Shown in pieces: positions 16,663 to 26,591 of a DNA stretch of 64,000 nt. Numbering within the stretch: the stretch's first letter is position 1; each line of letters begins with the position of its first letter. The notes beneath the pieces were generated by a model that was given only the letters and a program-made list of their open reading frames with translations, did not search any database and was not told the DNA's origin. Origin of the DNA: Lacinutrix sp. Bg11-31 (GTDB taxonomy: Bacteria; Bacteroidota; Bacteroidia; Flavobacteriales; Flavobacteriaceae); the NCBI RefSeq assembly GCF_002831665.1, contig NZ_CP025118.1, positions 1,922,001 to 1,986,000 on the forward strand. Reading direction: 5' to 3'. Made by a program: the position numbers and the translations under genes.

Positions 16663-19600
16663 CTAATTTACAAATTCTAATTTTCCTGAAGCGGAAATTC
16701 TAAAATCATAACCTTCCACTAAGCAATCAAAACTATTAACACCAACTTTTATCCATGGAAATTTTTTATGTTCACCAATATTTTTACCACCTTTCATTCC
16801 AGATTTTAATCCCATAAATGACGTTAATGACTTCTTTTCTCTAGCTTCACTATGATGCAAGAGCTTAATACACGAAGCTTCTACATCCATTTGTGTAATT
16901 TGAAATAAACGTTCTAACAATTGAGATCCTTCCATATCAAACAACTCATTAGGTGTTTTATCATAAACAAGAACCATTTTACCTTTTGTTAAAATATATT
17001 TTAACGGATTATTGTTTTCATCCTTTTCTGGTGCTATTGGGTAAATTTCATTATCTGTATTACTCTTTTTAAAATAGCTTCCAGCATCTAAATTATTGAT
17101 TAACAAATTCGATCTTTTTACTTTTCCTTTTACATCAACACCTTCATAGATTGCCATACAATAGTTACTATCATTTTTAGCAAAATAATGTTGCTTATGC
17201 TCATGTCTAGAAATATCCCGATGCTTTTTAATTTCTAATGGCGCTTTTACATCTGTTGTAAAATATCTAATTTTTTTAATTGGTACTGGTTTTCCATTTT
17301 TGTTTGGTAATACATAAAGTTCATTCTTAATTTTATTAGATAATATTTCTATTTGAGCTTTTATAATTTGCTCTTCGGCATCATTTACTTTATTAATTTG
17401 TTTTTTAAAAGTTTCAATTTCTTTCTTTAATATATTTTCTTGACTACGACCATTTATAACAATTGCTTTAATTGTATCGTCTACAATGTTTTTTAAATCT
17501 GTATCCGAAAAACTTTCTAACGGTTTTCTTAAAACATATTTTATTACATCTTCAACTTCTCCTTTTTTATTGGTTTCTTCTCTTTTTATAGCGCCATAAA
17601 AACTTTCTTTATGTAATGCTCCTCTAACAGTATCACCTTGTTTGTATTTAATTTCGCCTTTTTCGTTTCTTTGTATAATACCTTGTTTACGTATTGCTTT
17701 TTTACTTTGTATTGGTAAAACATTTGGTGTGTGATGACTAATTAATGTATTAACATCAAAGCTCTTAACATCATTATTAAAGCCTTTCCATGGGATTCTA
17801 TGTTTAAAAGAAGGTTTTGGCTTTCCGTAAAATTTATAATCTTCGTAATTATGATAATATTCTGCTAAAGCATCATTTATATCTTTGGAGCAACACGCAA
17901 CTACTACAGCGTCTTTAGCATGATGCGCATGGTTAACTCTTTCCTTTTTATCTAATCCCCAAATATCTCTTAAATTTGATGTTGTTTTTCCTTTTACAGG
18001 ATACACCTTTATGAATAACGATTTTAAAAATAAATTACCATATTTACTAATAATTCCAATATCCACAGATTGACTGTTTTTAAATCCTTTTGGAATTTCA
18101 GTTATTGTAAACGTTCTGTATTTATGCTTTAAATAATTATATTCGAAACGTAATTTGGCTCTTTTCTGGATGTAACTATCTCTACCTTCTTTTGTGCTTG
18201 CAACTCTTACTTTTTTAGTAATATCTCTAATTTGAGTTTCTAAGTTTTTATATTTAGCATACCAATGTTTTATTAGTGGTAATATTTCTTCATGATTACT
18301 ACATTCTGTAGGTATTTTATCTTTTTTAATGTCTCTATTATAAATAGAGCAACACAAGGTTTTATTGGTTTGAGAATTATCTAAACTCTTACTTCTTGGA
18401 ACAGTATGCTCAATATCAAATTTTGGGTTTGCGCCAATAAAATCACAAATCCCAATACTTTTCCCTGTATAAAGACATACTCTATTTTGCTCTAACCACA
18501 ATTGGTATTTTAAAATCTCATCTTGAGATGGTTCAATATCTAAACCACAATCTTCTTTATAAAGTTTTCGTATAGCACCAACATACTCTTTTCTATTATT
18601 CTGCAAATCATTTTGCCATTGCCTAATAGCAACTCTTTCGTTAGCACTTTTAAGTTCTCTTGCCATTTCAATACGTACAATAGTATTCTCGTCTATAGCA
18701 TCATCTTTTATTAATTGATTAATGACTTTACGCAGTTGATGCAAGGCTCGCATTGCCATTGGGTTTTTAATGGATGATATTAGCGGACTCCCTAAATACA
18801 GTTTTTCGTCTTTGTCGCTGCGTTTTGCTTTGTTATAAACCTCTATTGCAGACGGATGATAGAGTTTTTTAAGTTTATCTTCTTCAATATTAAAGTTATC
18901 TCTTAAAAAATCTTTTACACGCTCATCTAATGTTTCTCTTTTCAAAAATTCTCCTCGCCCAGAATTTAGTTTCATTTGAGAAGAAAAAACACTAAAACTA
19001 TCTTTTAAAAGTTTTTTTTGTTTTTCTTCAGAGAATGAATCCCAACGTTTTAATCCAAAATAGTCTTGAATATTTCTAACTATGTCTTTTTTATAGGCTT
19101 CAATTACAAAAGTATTGTTATCGCTCCAGGTTTCTTTATTGTCTTTTACCTTTTTAATTAACCCATTAACAATGTCAACTCTATTTTTATAAGTATTAAA
19201 ATTGTCTATTATAGAAAACACTTCTTTATTAATAACATGTCTATCTGTTTCATTATTCCAAGCCTCTTTAGGCAAAACAGTTTTCATGTTTGCAAGAAAA
19301 ACGGCATGCGAATACAACAATCCTTTTTCTAAATAAGGCAAAATATTACGAATAGCCTTTAAACTTAAAGAACCATAGTCTTGTTTTAATTTTATTTTTG
19401 AAAATTTTATAGCAGTTACCTCATCGCAACCTAAATAATCTATTACAAATTGTTTTAGTTTTTCGGTTTTATCAAATCTAAAAAGGATGTGCCAAATAGC
19501 ATCAATTATTTGATCTTCTGTTTTATTAGAATTGTCTTTATTCTTTTTTTTGAAATTCTGAATTAAATAGGTTTTCCAATCCTCACCAAAAACAGATCTT

Positions 19601-20967
19601 AAATTTGCAATTGTTGGACAACCACTAACATTTGTATAGCTTCCGAAGTTGAATAAAATATCAAAATCTTTTGTATTCTTGTCTTTATAATAGCCTGATT
19701 TTAAATTTTTAGGAGTTAATTTTTTAGATATTTCTTCAAAATCAAAATTAGGCTTCGATTTTCTATAAAAAAGTGGTGCTATAATTAACTTTTCTTCGGT
19801 ATTTAAAAACCTTAACTTGTCTTCATCTATTGGCTTTGTTTTAATTGAATTAATAAAACCATACATTCTAAACAATTCAAAATCTGGATGAGAAATTGGC
19901 ACACAAGCCTTGTCGTTCTCTAAAGGACATTTGGCAACCAATCCTTTTTGCGATTTTAATGGTCTTTGAAAAAATATAGCATTTTCAATTTCTTTTTTTA
20001 GTATTGTTGAAAGATTTTGTTGGTCGCAAATAACATGAAACTCGTGTAAGTAATGTTCTTCACGATGGGTGTAATTGTTTCTTATTCTAAGTCCTTCTTT
20101 ATGTAAGCCATAAAAATATTCTCCCAAAGTATTGCAATTGGCTTCTTCTATTTTTGCAGACAAATCACTAATAGCACTTTTAACTTTGCCTAAAAATTCT
20201 TTGCGATTTAATCGTTCTAATAACTTTTCTTTAATTGCAACAAATTCTGCATTTACGTTTTCTTTTAAAATGGTTTTAAAAGCTCTACCTAAAGTAAATA
20301 ATGCCTTACTGTATGCATCTGATTTATCATAAACTTCTAAAAATTCATTATATATTTTAAGCAATTCTTCAGAAGTATTACATTGCTGAATAATATCTTC
20401 AATTTCGCTATTTTTTTCTTCAATAATCGAATTGTCCGAAGTATCTAATCTATTACTTAAAAAACCACGTCTTTGTGCCATGTGATACAAAGCTCTGCCT
20501 AATTCATGCTTTTCAACAGTCGTATTTAAATCTAATTTTTGGGTTGAGACTTTATAACGAAATGCATAAGGGTTTTTATTTTGTTTTTTCCGTTCTGTTT
20601 CATTGTCTTGATTATCTGTGCTTAGCCATAATCTAAAGCCATCATTTTCTGGATAGATTTTTTTATAACGCCAAAGATTTAATTCTTCGTCTGAAAGTGT
20701 TGGACATAAGTTATTGTCTGATAAAACTTTTAATAGCCTTAGCTTTCTAAGTTTTCTTCTATATTTTAGTTTTCTACCACTTCTATAATCAGTTCGTTGT
20801 GCTGCTTTTGAGCTCTCGCTACTTGTTTTTGCTTCAATATTAACACCTTCCGAAAATATTCGAACACCTTTGTCTATTAAAGAATATTCTTTTTCGCTTT
20901 TCTCTTTTTCTACAATTGCCCAACCAATACTATTGGTTCCTAAATCTAATCCTAATATCTTATTCAT
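16663..20967 (-). CDS. cas9: CRISPR effector nuclease Cas9 (type II-C)
   Basis: 1434 residues, at the long end of II-C enzymes as is usual in Bacteroidota. RuvC-I: KILGLDLGTNSIGWAIVE with D8. The Arg-rich bridge helix follows (about 55-85, RSGRKLKYRRKLRKLRLLK). RuvC-II: IVRIEMARE with E767. HNH domain: FDIEHTVPRSKS with H854 and a downstream IYNRD asparagine. RuvC-III: HAHHAKDAVVVACC with H1016 and D1019. All nuclease residues are present, so it should cut both strands of crRNA-matched DNA with tracrRNA:crRNA as guide. The C-terminal PAM-reading domain is about 1050-1434. It reads in the same direction as the array. Confidence 0.98.
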   Translation of the reverse strand: MNKILGLDLGTNSIGWAIVEKEKSEKEYSLIDKGVRIFSEGVNIEAKTSSESSKAAQRTDYRSGRKLKYRRKLRKLRLLKVLSDNNLCPTLSDEELNLWRYKKIYPENDGFRLWLSTDNQDNETERKKQNKNPYAFRYKVSTQKLDLNTTVEKHELGRALYHMAQRRGFLSNRLDTSDNSIIEEKNSEIEDIIQQCNTSEELLKIYNEFLEVYDKSDAYSKALFTLGRAFKTILKENVNAEFVAIKEKLLERLNRKEFLGKVKSAISDLSAKIEEANCNTLGEYFYGLHKEGLRIRNNYTHREEHYLHEFHVICDQQNLSTILKKEIENAIFFQRPLKSQKGLVAKCPLENDKACVPISHPDFELFRMYGFINSIKTKPIDEDKLRFLNTEEKLIIAPLFYRKSKPNFDFEEISKKLTPKNLKSGYYKDKNTKDFDILFNFGSYTNVSGCPTIANLRSVFGEDWKTYLIQNFKKKNKDNSNKTEDQIIDAIWHILFRFDKTEKLKQFVIDYLGCDEVTAIKFSKIKLKQDYGSLSLKAIRNILPYLEKGLLYSHAVFLANMKTVLPKEAWNNETDRHVINKEVFSIIDNFNTYKNRVDIVNGLIKKVKDNKETWSDNNTFVIEAYKKDIVRNIQDYFGLKRWDSFSEEKQKKLLKDSFSVFSSQMKLNSGRGEFLKRETLDERVKDFLRDNFNIEEDKLKKLYHPSAIEVYNKAKRSDKDEKLYLGSPLISSIKNPMAMRALHQLRKVINQLIKDDAIDENTIVRIEMARELKSANERVAIRQWQNDLQNNRKEYVGAIRKLYKEDCGLDIEPSQDEILKYQLWLEQNRVCLYTGKSIGICDFIGANPKFDIEHTVPRSKSLDNSQTNKTLCCSIYNRDIKKDKIPTECSNHEEILPLIKHWYAKYKNLETQIRDITKKVRVASTKEGRDSYIQKRAKLRFEYNYLKHKYRTFTITEIPKGFKNSQSVDIGIISKYGNLFLKSLFIKVYPVKGKTTSNLRDIWGLDKKERVNHAHHAKDAVVVACCSKDINDALAEYYHNYEDYKFYGKPKPSFKHRIPWKGFNNDVKSFDVNTLISHHTPNVLPIQSKKAIRKQGIIQRNEKGEIKYKQGDTVRGALHKESFYGAIKREETNKKGEVEDVIKYVLRKPLESFSDTDLKNIVDDTIKAIVINGRSQENILKKEIETFKKQINKVNDAEEQIIKAQIEILSNKIKNELYVLPNKNGKPVPIKKIRYFTTDVKAPLEIKKHRDISRHEHKQHYFAKNDSNYCMAIYEGVDVKGKVKRSNLLINNLDAGSYFKKSNTDNEIYPIAPEKDENNNPLKYILTKGKMVLVYDKTPNELFDMEGSQLLERLFQITQMDVEASCIKLLHHSEAREKKSLTSFMGLKSGMKGGKNIGEHKKFPWIKVGVNSFDCLVEGYDFRISASGKLEFVN

Positions 20968-21032
20968 TAACTAGCTATATTTAAACAATAAAACTACAAT
21001 AAAACAAAATGAGTAGTTTACGGTTTTCCTCA

Positions 21033-21063
21033 TTGTTTTTATAAAAAAAATATAGTACATTTA
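21033..21063 (+). promoter_or_regulatory. Candidate tracrRNA promoter
   Basis: TTG at 21033-21035, 20 bp spacing, then TACATTTA at 21056-21063, one base from the Bacteroidota -7 consensus TAnnTTTG. It predicts a start near 21070, just before the anti-repeat. Confidence 0.6.
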
Positions 21064-21069
21064 CTTCAG

Positions 21070-21159
21070 ATTAAAATTTCTAATCTTTAATCTTATCACA
21101 ATAAGGCTATATGCCGTAGATGAAAATCTTTAGTCCTGCTTCGGTAGGACTTTTTTTTT
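21070..21159 (+). ncRNA. tracrRNA of the type II-C system
   Basis: TTTCTAATCTTTAATCTTAT and the following CACAAT (about 21077-21102) can pair with the crRNA form of the repeat over 26 positions: 24 pairs, two of them G-U, with a 2-nt UU/UU internal loop. The tail AAGGCTATATGCCGTAGATG forms a short nexus-like hairpin (GGC/GCC). An intrinsic terminator (AGTCCT-GCTTCGGT-AGGACT plus nine Ts, 21132-21159) closes it. It is transcribed divergently from cas9. The ends are predicted from the promoter and terminator. Confidence 0.9.
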
Positions 21160-21176
21160 GTTATTCATTTAAAATA

Positions 21177-21650
21177 CTAACCTACAAAAACTAAAGCCTC
21201 ATGAGAAATTGGAAAATTACACGAATTGGCTATAAAACATAAACTGTTTGCTTTTTCATGCAAACTAAGCGCTAGTGTTTTTTGTGTAGTATCCTTTATT
21301 GTAACTATTGGTTTTAATCGTACTCTTTTAAAACTTCCGCTACCTGTAGTTTTTACTTCTAAATCGCCTTCTGCAGTATCTGTATAACTTAAAACCTCTA
21401 TATTATTTTGAGCACAAACATATAAATAAGACATCATGTGGCAAGATGCTAAAGCAGATAACAATAAATCTTCTGGATTATACAACGTATCGTCTCCTCT
21501 AAATGGTTTTGCAGCCGACATTTGTAGTAGTGCTGCCTTATTAGCAATTGTAACGCTATGATTTCTACTGAAATTTCTTGGATTTCGAGTGCTTCCGCCT
21601 TCGTTTATTGTCCAGTTTACTTTTGCTTTAAAGGTGTGATTTTGAATCAT
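21177..21650 (-). CDS. OsmC/Ohr-family protein
   Basis: 157 residues. The two redox cysteines of the OsmC/Ohr fold are visible: LLLSALASCHMMSYL (about 80) and NSLCFIANSCNFPISHEALV (about 135-150), the latter with an extra Cys. The N-terminal strand region FKAKVNWTINEGGSTRNPRN resembles the YhfA/OsmC branch rather than Ohr itself. Members reduce organic hydroperoxides. It lies between the tracrRNA terminator and the icmF gene and is probably transcribed alone. Confidence 0.85.
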   Translation of the reverse strand: MIQNHTFKAKVNWTINEGGSTRNPRNFSRNHSVTIANKAALLQMSAAKPFRGDDTLYNPEDLLLSALASCHMMSYLYVCAQNNIEVLSYTDTAEGDLEVKTTGSGSFKRVRLKPIVTIKDTTQKTLALSLHEKANSLCFIANSCNFPISHEALVFVG

Positions 21651-21671
21651 ATTATTTTAGTTTTTTGATGT

Positions 21672-21705
21672 AAAAAAAGCGTTCCATTTTGAAACGCTTT
21701 TTTTT
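21672..21705. terminator. Rho-independent terminator
   Basis: A run, AAGCGTTCC...GAAACGCTT stem and T run between osmC-like and icmF genes (both -). It would end icmF transcripts. Confidence 0.7.
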
Positions 21706-21952
21706 AAATTTATTGAGATTCTTCGCTACGCTTTGAAAGACAAACGATTCTTTTTAAGATTCTTCACTTTGTTCTGAATTACAAACGACGCTCTTAAAGG
21801 TTAATCCTTTTTATGAGATCCCAAAATAAATTTAGGATAAGATATTCACTCATTTTTCGTAAAAACGAAAAATGGATTCTCTGAGATACTTCGACTACGC
21901 TCAGCATAAGCGATTCACTCACGTTTTACAAAAGTAAAACGTGGTTCTCTGC
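21706..21952. repeat. Intergenic repeat region with two look-alike hairpins
   Basis: No gene is visible. Two hairpins with 10-bp perfect stems and AAAA loops occur at 21851-21874 (CATTTTTCGT/ACGAAAAATG) and 21920-21943 (CACGTTTTAC/GTAAAACGTG). Both are preceded by ATTCACTC and followed by GG(A)TTCTCTG, so flanks and structure are shared while the stem sequence differs. Short motifs such as CTTCGACTACGCTCAGC lie between, of the sort repeated in flavobacterial intergenic DNA. Confidence 0.65.
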
Positions 21953-24900
21953 TTACATATTACGTCTATACTGTCCTCCTACTTCAAATAACGAAGCTGT
22001 AATCTCTCCAAGAGAACATACTTTACAAACTTCCATTAAAGCTTCAAAAATATTTTCATTCTTGATGGCTTTCTGCTGAAGTTCTTTTAGTAATACATCA
22101 GTATCATTTGCTTTATGTAAATGCTCTAGTGTTTTAATTTGAAATTGCTTTTCTTCTTCGGTTGCACGAATCACTTCTTTTGGAATAACCGTTGGTGATC
22201 CTTTAGAACTCAAAAATGTATTTACTCCAATTATAGGAAACTCTCCATTATGCTTTAATGTTTCGTAATACAAGCTTTCTTCTTGAATTTTAGAACGTTG
22301 GTACATGGTTTCCATGGCTCCTAAAACGCCTCCTCTTTCTGTAATTCTGTCAAATTCTGTTAAAACAGCATCTTCTACTAAATCGGTTAATTCTTCAATA
22401 ATAAAAGAACCTTGAATAGGATTTTCGTTTTTAGCCAATCCTAACTCTTTATTAATAATTAATTGTATTGCCATTGCACGACGTACAGATTCTTCTGTAG
22501 GTGTTGTAATAGCCTCATCGTACGCGTTAGTGTGTAACGAGTTGCAATTATCGTAAATAGCATATAATGCTTGTAGCGTTGTACGAATATCGTTAAAATC
22601 AATCTCCTGAGCATGTAAACTTCTACCAGACGTTTGAATATGGTATTTAAGCATTTGTGCTCTAGAATTTGCACCATATTTATGCTTTAAAGCTTTAGAC
22701 CATATTTTTCTAGCCACACGACCAATTACAGAATATTCTGGATCGATACCATTCGAGAAAAAGAACGATAAGTTTGGCCCAAACTTATTAATATCCATTC
22801 CACGACTTAAGTAATACTCTACATAAGTAAATCCGTTTGATAATGTTAATGCTAATTGCGTGATTGGATTTGCTCCTGCTTCTGCAATATGATATCCAGA
22901 AATTGAAACCGAATAGAAGTTACGCACATTATTTTCTATAAAATATTCTTGTACGTCACCCATTAAACGCAATGCAAATTCTGTAGAGAATATACAGGTG
23001 TTTTGCGCTTGATCTTCTTTTAAAATATCTGCCTGAACCGTTCCTCTAACTTGAGCAATAGTGTTCTTTTTAATTTCGGCATAAACGTCTGCTGGTAAAA
23101 CCAAATCTCCAGTAACACCTAACAACATTAAACCTAAACCATTATTGCTTTCTGGTAAATCGCCATTATAACTTGGTCTCTCTTTGCCTTTATATAGTTT
23201 AGCAATTTTAGCTTCTACTTCTTTTTCTAGTCCGTTTTCCTTAATATAAAACTCACATTGTTGATCTATAGCAGCATTCATAAAGAAACCTAATAACATT
23301 GGAGCTGGACCATTAATAGTCATACTTACCGATGTCATTACATGTGCTAAATCGAAACCAGAATACAGTTTTTTAGCATCGTCTAAACAACAAATTGAAA
23401 CTCCTGCATTACCAATTTTACCGTAAATATCTGGACGTAAATCTGGATCGTTACCATAAAGTGTTACACTATCGAAAGCTGTAGATAAACGTTTCGCTGG
23501 TAAACCTGCACTTACATAGTGAAAACGTCTATTTGTACGTTCTGGACCTCCTTCTCCTGCAAACATTCTTGCTGGATCTTCTCCTGTACGTTTAAAAGGA
23601 TATAATCCTGAAGTGTACGGAAATTCTCCTGGCACATTTTCTTGTAAACACCATTTTAAAATATCTCCCCAAGCTTGATACTTTGGTAAAGCTACCTTTG
23701 GAATATCACTTTGCGATAATGACTTTGTATGTGTTTCTATTTTTATTTCCTTATCTCTTACTTTAAAAGTATAGATAGGATTTTTATATTTATTTACTTT
23801 CTCGTCCCAACCTATTATAACCTCCCAATTGTGTGGGTTTAAGTTTAGTTTTACACGATCGAACTCTCCAAGAAGTAATCTCACAAAGTCTTTATTTTCT
23901 TCGGTAACTAGATTCTGAATCTCATCACTATTTACGCCATGTTTATCTAAAAGAGATTGCTTCGTTTCACTCGCAATGACGTTTAGTACAGATTCTAATG
24001 TTTTATAAATACCAAAAAGTCTTTGTGCAACTTCAACTTGAGTAGAAGCCGTTTTATCGTACGCACGATTACTTTCTGCAATTTCAGATAAGTAACGTGT
24101 TCTACTTGGTGGAATCACAAAAATCTTCTCGCTCATTTCTTCCGAAATTTCAAAAGTCGATTTTAAATTAGATTCAGTTTTCTCAACTAACTTATCCATT
24201 ATCGCTTTGTAAAGCGTGTTCATTCCTGGATCGTTAAACTGAGATGCAATTGTGCCATAAACAGGTAAATCATCTTGATGCACATCCCAAAGATGATTAT
24301 TACGCATGTATTGTTTTTTCACATCACGCAACGCATCTAAAGAACCACGTTTATCGAATTTATTAATGGCTACCAAATCTGCAAAATCAAGCATATCTAT
24401 TTTCTCCAACTGTGTAGCTGCACCAAATTCTGGTGTCATAACGTATAAAGCAACATCACTGTGCTCCATAATTTCTGTATCAGATTGCCCAATACCAGAA
24501 GTTTCAAGAATTATTAAATCATATTCCGCAGCTTTTAAAACCTGTACAGCTTCATTTACATATTTAGATAATGCTAAATTACTTTGGCGTGTAGCCAAAC
24601 TACGCATATAAACTCGTGGTGAGTTTATGGCATTCATACGTATTCTATCTCCTAAAAGTGCACCTCCAGTTTTACGTTTTGAAGGATCTACAGAAACTAA
24701 ACCAACTGTTTTTTCTGGAAAGTCTATAAGAAAACGTCGTACTAACTCGTCTACTAAAGACGATTTTCCTGAACCTCCAGTTCCTGTGATTCCTAAAACT
24801 GGTGTTTTAGAATTTTTATTTTTTAAATGAATTTCCTCTAAAGCATTTTTTGCAACTTCAGGAAAATTTTCAGCCGAAGAAATAACTCTCGCTATTGCTT

Positions 24901-25390
24901 TTGCATTTTTTGTAGGTAGTAATGCTACTTCACCATTTAATTTATCTCCAATGGCAAAGTCTGATTGTTGTACCAAATCGTTAATCATGCCTTGTAATCC
25001 CATTTCACGACCATCGTCTGGTGAGTAAATTCGTGAAATACCATAATCCATTAAATCTTTAATTTCCGAAGGTAAAATTACACCTCCTCCTCCACCGAAG
25101 ATTTTAATATGTTCTGCTCCTCTTTCTTTTAAAAGGTCGTACATGTATTTAAAATACTCGTTGTGTCCTCCTTGATAAGAGGTTAAGCATATAGCATTTG
25201 CATCTTCTTGAATGGCTGTATTTACAACCTCGTCTACACTTCTATCGTGTCCAAGGTGGATAACCTCAACTCCTGTAGATTGGATAATGCGTCGCATAAT
25301 ATTTATGGATGCATCATGCCCATCAAACAAGGCTGCTGCTGTTACTATTCTAACTTTATATTTTGGTTTGTATGGTGTTGCTTGTATCAT
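21953..25390 (-). CDS. icmF: Fused isobutyryl-CoA mutase IcmF (methylmalonyl-CoA mutase family)
   Basis: 1145 residues in IcmF order. The B12-binding domain (about 12-145) carries [14 protein letters not shown]. The MeaB-like GTPase chaperone (about 195-420) has P-loop [12 protein letters not shown] with K209. After a linker comes the substrate-binding TIM barrel (about 590-1145) with [20 protein letters not shown] and [14 protein letters not shown]. IcmF rearranges isobutyryl-CoA and n-butyryl-CoA (some also pivalyl/isovaleryl-CoA) with coenzyme B12, while its G domain guards cofactor loading. Residues about 470-480 ([12 protein letters not shown]) come from an inserted intergenic-type repeat in the linker. 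Monocistronic. Confidence 0.93.
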   Translation of the reverse strand: MIQATPYKPKYKVRIVTAAALFDGHDASINIMRRIIQSTGVEVIHLGHDRSVDEVVNTAIQEDANAICLTSYQGGHNEYFKYMYDLLKERGAEHIKIFGGGGGVILPSEIKDLMDYGISRIYSPDDGREMGLQGMINDLVQQSDFAIGDKLNGEVALLPTKNAKAIARVISSAENFPEVAKNALEEIHLKNKNSKTPVLGITGTGGSGKSSLVDELVRRFLIDFPEKTVGLVSVDPSKRKTGGALLGDRIRMNAINSPRVYMRSLATRQSNLALSKYVNEAVQVLKAAEYDLIILETSGIGQSDTEIMEHSDVALYVMTPEFGAATQLEKIDMLDFADLVAINKFDKRGSLDALRDVKKQYMRNNHLWDVHQDDLPVYGTIASQFNDPGMNTLYKAIMDKLVEKTESNLKSTFEISEEMSEKIFVIPPSRTRYLSEIAESNRAYDKTASTQVEVAQRLFGIYKTLESVLNVIASETKQSLLDKHGVNSDEIQNLVTEENKDFVRLLLGEFDRVKLNLNPHNWEVIIGWDEKVNKYKNPIYTFKVRDKEIKIETHTKSLSQSDIPKVALPKYQAWGDILKWCLQENVPGEFPYTSGLYPFKRTGEDPARMFAGEGGPERTNRRFHYVSAGLPAKRLSTAFDSVTLYGNDPDLRPDIYGKIGNAGVSICCLDDAKKLYSGFDLAHVMTSVSMTINGPAPMLLGFFMNAAIDQQCEFYIKENGLEKEVEAKIAKLYKGKERPSYNGDLPESNNGLGLMLLGVTGDLVLPADVYAEIKKNTIAQVRGTVQADILKEDQAQNTCIFSTEFALRLMGDVQEYFIENNVRNFYSVSISGYHIAEAGANPITQLALTLSNGFTYVEYYLSRGMDINKFGPNLSFFFSNGIDPEYSVIGRVARKIWSKALKHKYGANSRAQMLKYHIQTSGRSLHAQEIDFNDIRTTLQALYAIYDNCNSLHTNAYDEAITTPTEESVRRAMAIQLIINKELGLAKNENPIQGSFIIEELTDLVEDAVLTEFDRITERGGVLGAMETMYQRSKIQEESLYYETLKHNGEFPIIGVNTFLSSKGSPTVIPKEVIRATEEEKQFQIKTLEHLHKANDTDVLLKELQQKAIKNENIFEALMEVCKVCSLGEITASLFEVGGQYRRNM
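23953..23981 (-). repeat. Dispersed repeat element inserted in icmF
   Basis: On the minus strand this reads CGTCATTGCGAGTGAAAC, then GAAGCAATCTC, the well-known dispersed 'GTCATTGCGAG...GAAGCAATCTC' intergenic element of many genomes. Here it is in frame and translated. A second copy lies at 28877-28902. Confidence 0.8.
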
Positions 25391-25570
25391 TCGGAAAAAA
25401 TAATCTGATTTAGGCTTGCAATTTACGGAATATTCAAAAAATTCGCTCTAAAATCTACAATTATCTAAAAGTTTTAATGAACAAAATTACACTACTCTTT
25501 TTACACTACTTTAGTATGGTCAATAGTCATCGTATTTCCTTAAGAATGGAAATGAAAGAACAAGTTTTCT

Positions 25571-26419
25571 ATGAAAAAAATAACATTACAAATACACTGT
25601 AAAGATCAATCTGGAATTATTGCAACAGTCACTAATTTTATAGCTAACAACAATGGAAACATTGTTTACATAGACCAACATGTAGATAGAGAACAAGACA
25701 TTTTCTTTATGCGTTTAGAGAGTGAATTTACTTCCTTTTCTATGGAAAGTTTTACTCTTAATTTTAAAACTGAATTAGCTGAACGGTTTAATATGAAATG
25801 GCGTATTTATGATGCTGAAGACAAACCAAAAATGGCTTTATTTGTGTCTAAATACGATCACTGTTTGTACGATTTACTAGGTCGTTATAATTCGGGTGAA
25901 TTGGATTTAGAAATCCCTTTTATTGTTAGCAATCATAATACTTTAAAGCCTATTGCAGATAGTTTTAAGATTCCGTTTTATCATATTCCTGTTACAAAAG
26001 ATACTAAAGCTGAAGCCGAAGTACAACAATTAAAGTTATGCGATTCTCATGGTGTCGATTTTATTGTTTTAGCACGTTACATGCAAATTGTATCTAGTAA
26101 AATTATTAGCAAGTTCCCTAATAAGGTTATAAATATTCACCATTCGTTTTTACCAGCTTTTGTAGGTGCAAAACCCTATCATTCTGCTTATAAACGTGGT
26201 GTAAAAATTATTGGAGCGACAAGCCATTATGTAACCAAGGAATTAGATGCAGGACCAATTATAGAACAAGATGTAGAGCGTGTATCTCACACTTACACTA
26301 TTGAAGATTTAATTGCAAAAGGACGTGACTTAGAGCGCGTTGTATTGGCTAATGCTATTAAATTACACATAAAACGTAAGGTGATGGTGTTTAATAATAA
26401 AACGGTTATTTTCTCGTAA
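25571..26419 (+). CDS. purU: Formyltetrahydrofolate deformylase PurU
   Basis: 282 residues. An N-terminal ACT domain (about 4-85, LQIHCKDQSGIIATVTNFI) is followed by the formyltransferase-like catalytic domain. That domain has VSNHNTLKP, the NIHHSFLPAFVGAKPYHSAY motif with the catalytic histidine region, and ATSHYVTKELDAGPIIEQD with the catalytic aspartate. PurU hydrolyses 10-formyl-THF to THF and formate, balancing one-carbon pools and supplying formate for purine synthesis. It is transcribed divergently from icmF with about 180 bp between. Confidence 0.95.
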   Translation: MKKITLQIHCKDQSGIIATVTNFIANNNGNIVYIDQHVDREQDIFFMRLESEFTSFSMESFTLNFKTELAERFNMKWRIYDAEDKPKMALFVSKYDHCLYDLLGRYNSGELDLEIPFIVSNHNTLKPIADSFKIPFYHIPVTKDTKAEAEVQQLKLCDSHGVDFIVLARYMQIVSSKIISKFPNKVINIHHSFLPAFVGAKPYHSAYKRGVKIIGATSHYVTKELDAGPIIEQDVERVSHTYTIEDLIAKGRDLERVVLANAIKLHIKRKVMVFNNKTVIFS

Positions 26420-26449
26420 CAGTGGTTTTGCGAAAGCGGTTGCGGTGGC

Positions 26450-26540
26450 ATCCTTTTTTTTGCTGCCATATATGGCAAAAAAAAGATATAACGGAAAACG
26501 CGGTATTTTTTAAAACTGTGTAGCTTGCGAAACAGTTTTA
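26450..26540 (+). terminator. Palindromic intergenic element plus terminator-like hairpin
   Basis: A perfect 14-bp palindrome TGCCATATATGGCA sits between a T8 and an A8 run (26452-26484). A second stem AAAACTGT/ACAGTTTT follows at about 26513-26540. The flanking GCATCC and AAAGATATAACGG resemble sequences common between flavobacterial genes. Likely ends purU transcripts. Confidence 0.5.
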
Positions 26541-26591
26541 ACAAAATATTTGCTCTAATAATTATTACCTTTACCGCTAAAATAACAAAAG

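Noticed and set aside
26293..26544. Minus-strand ORF overlapping the end of purU
   Set aside because: It is a shadow frame of purU and the following palindromic repeat.
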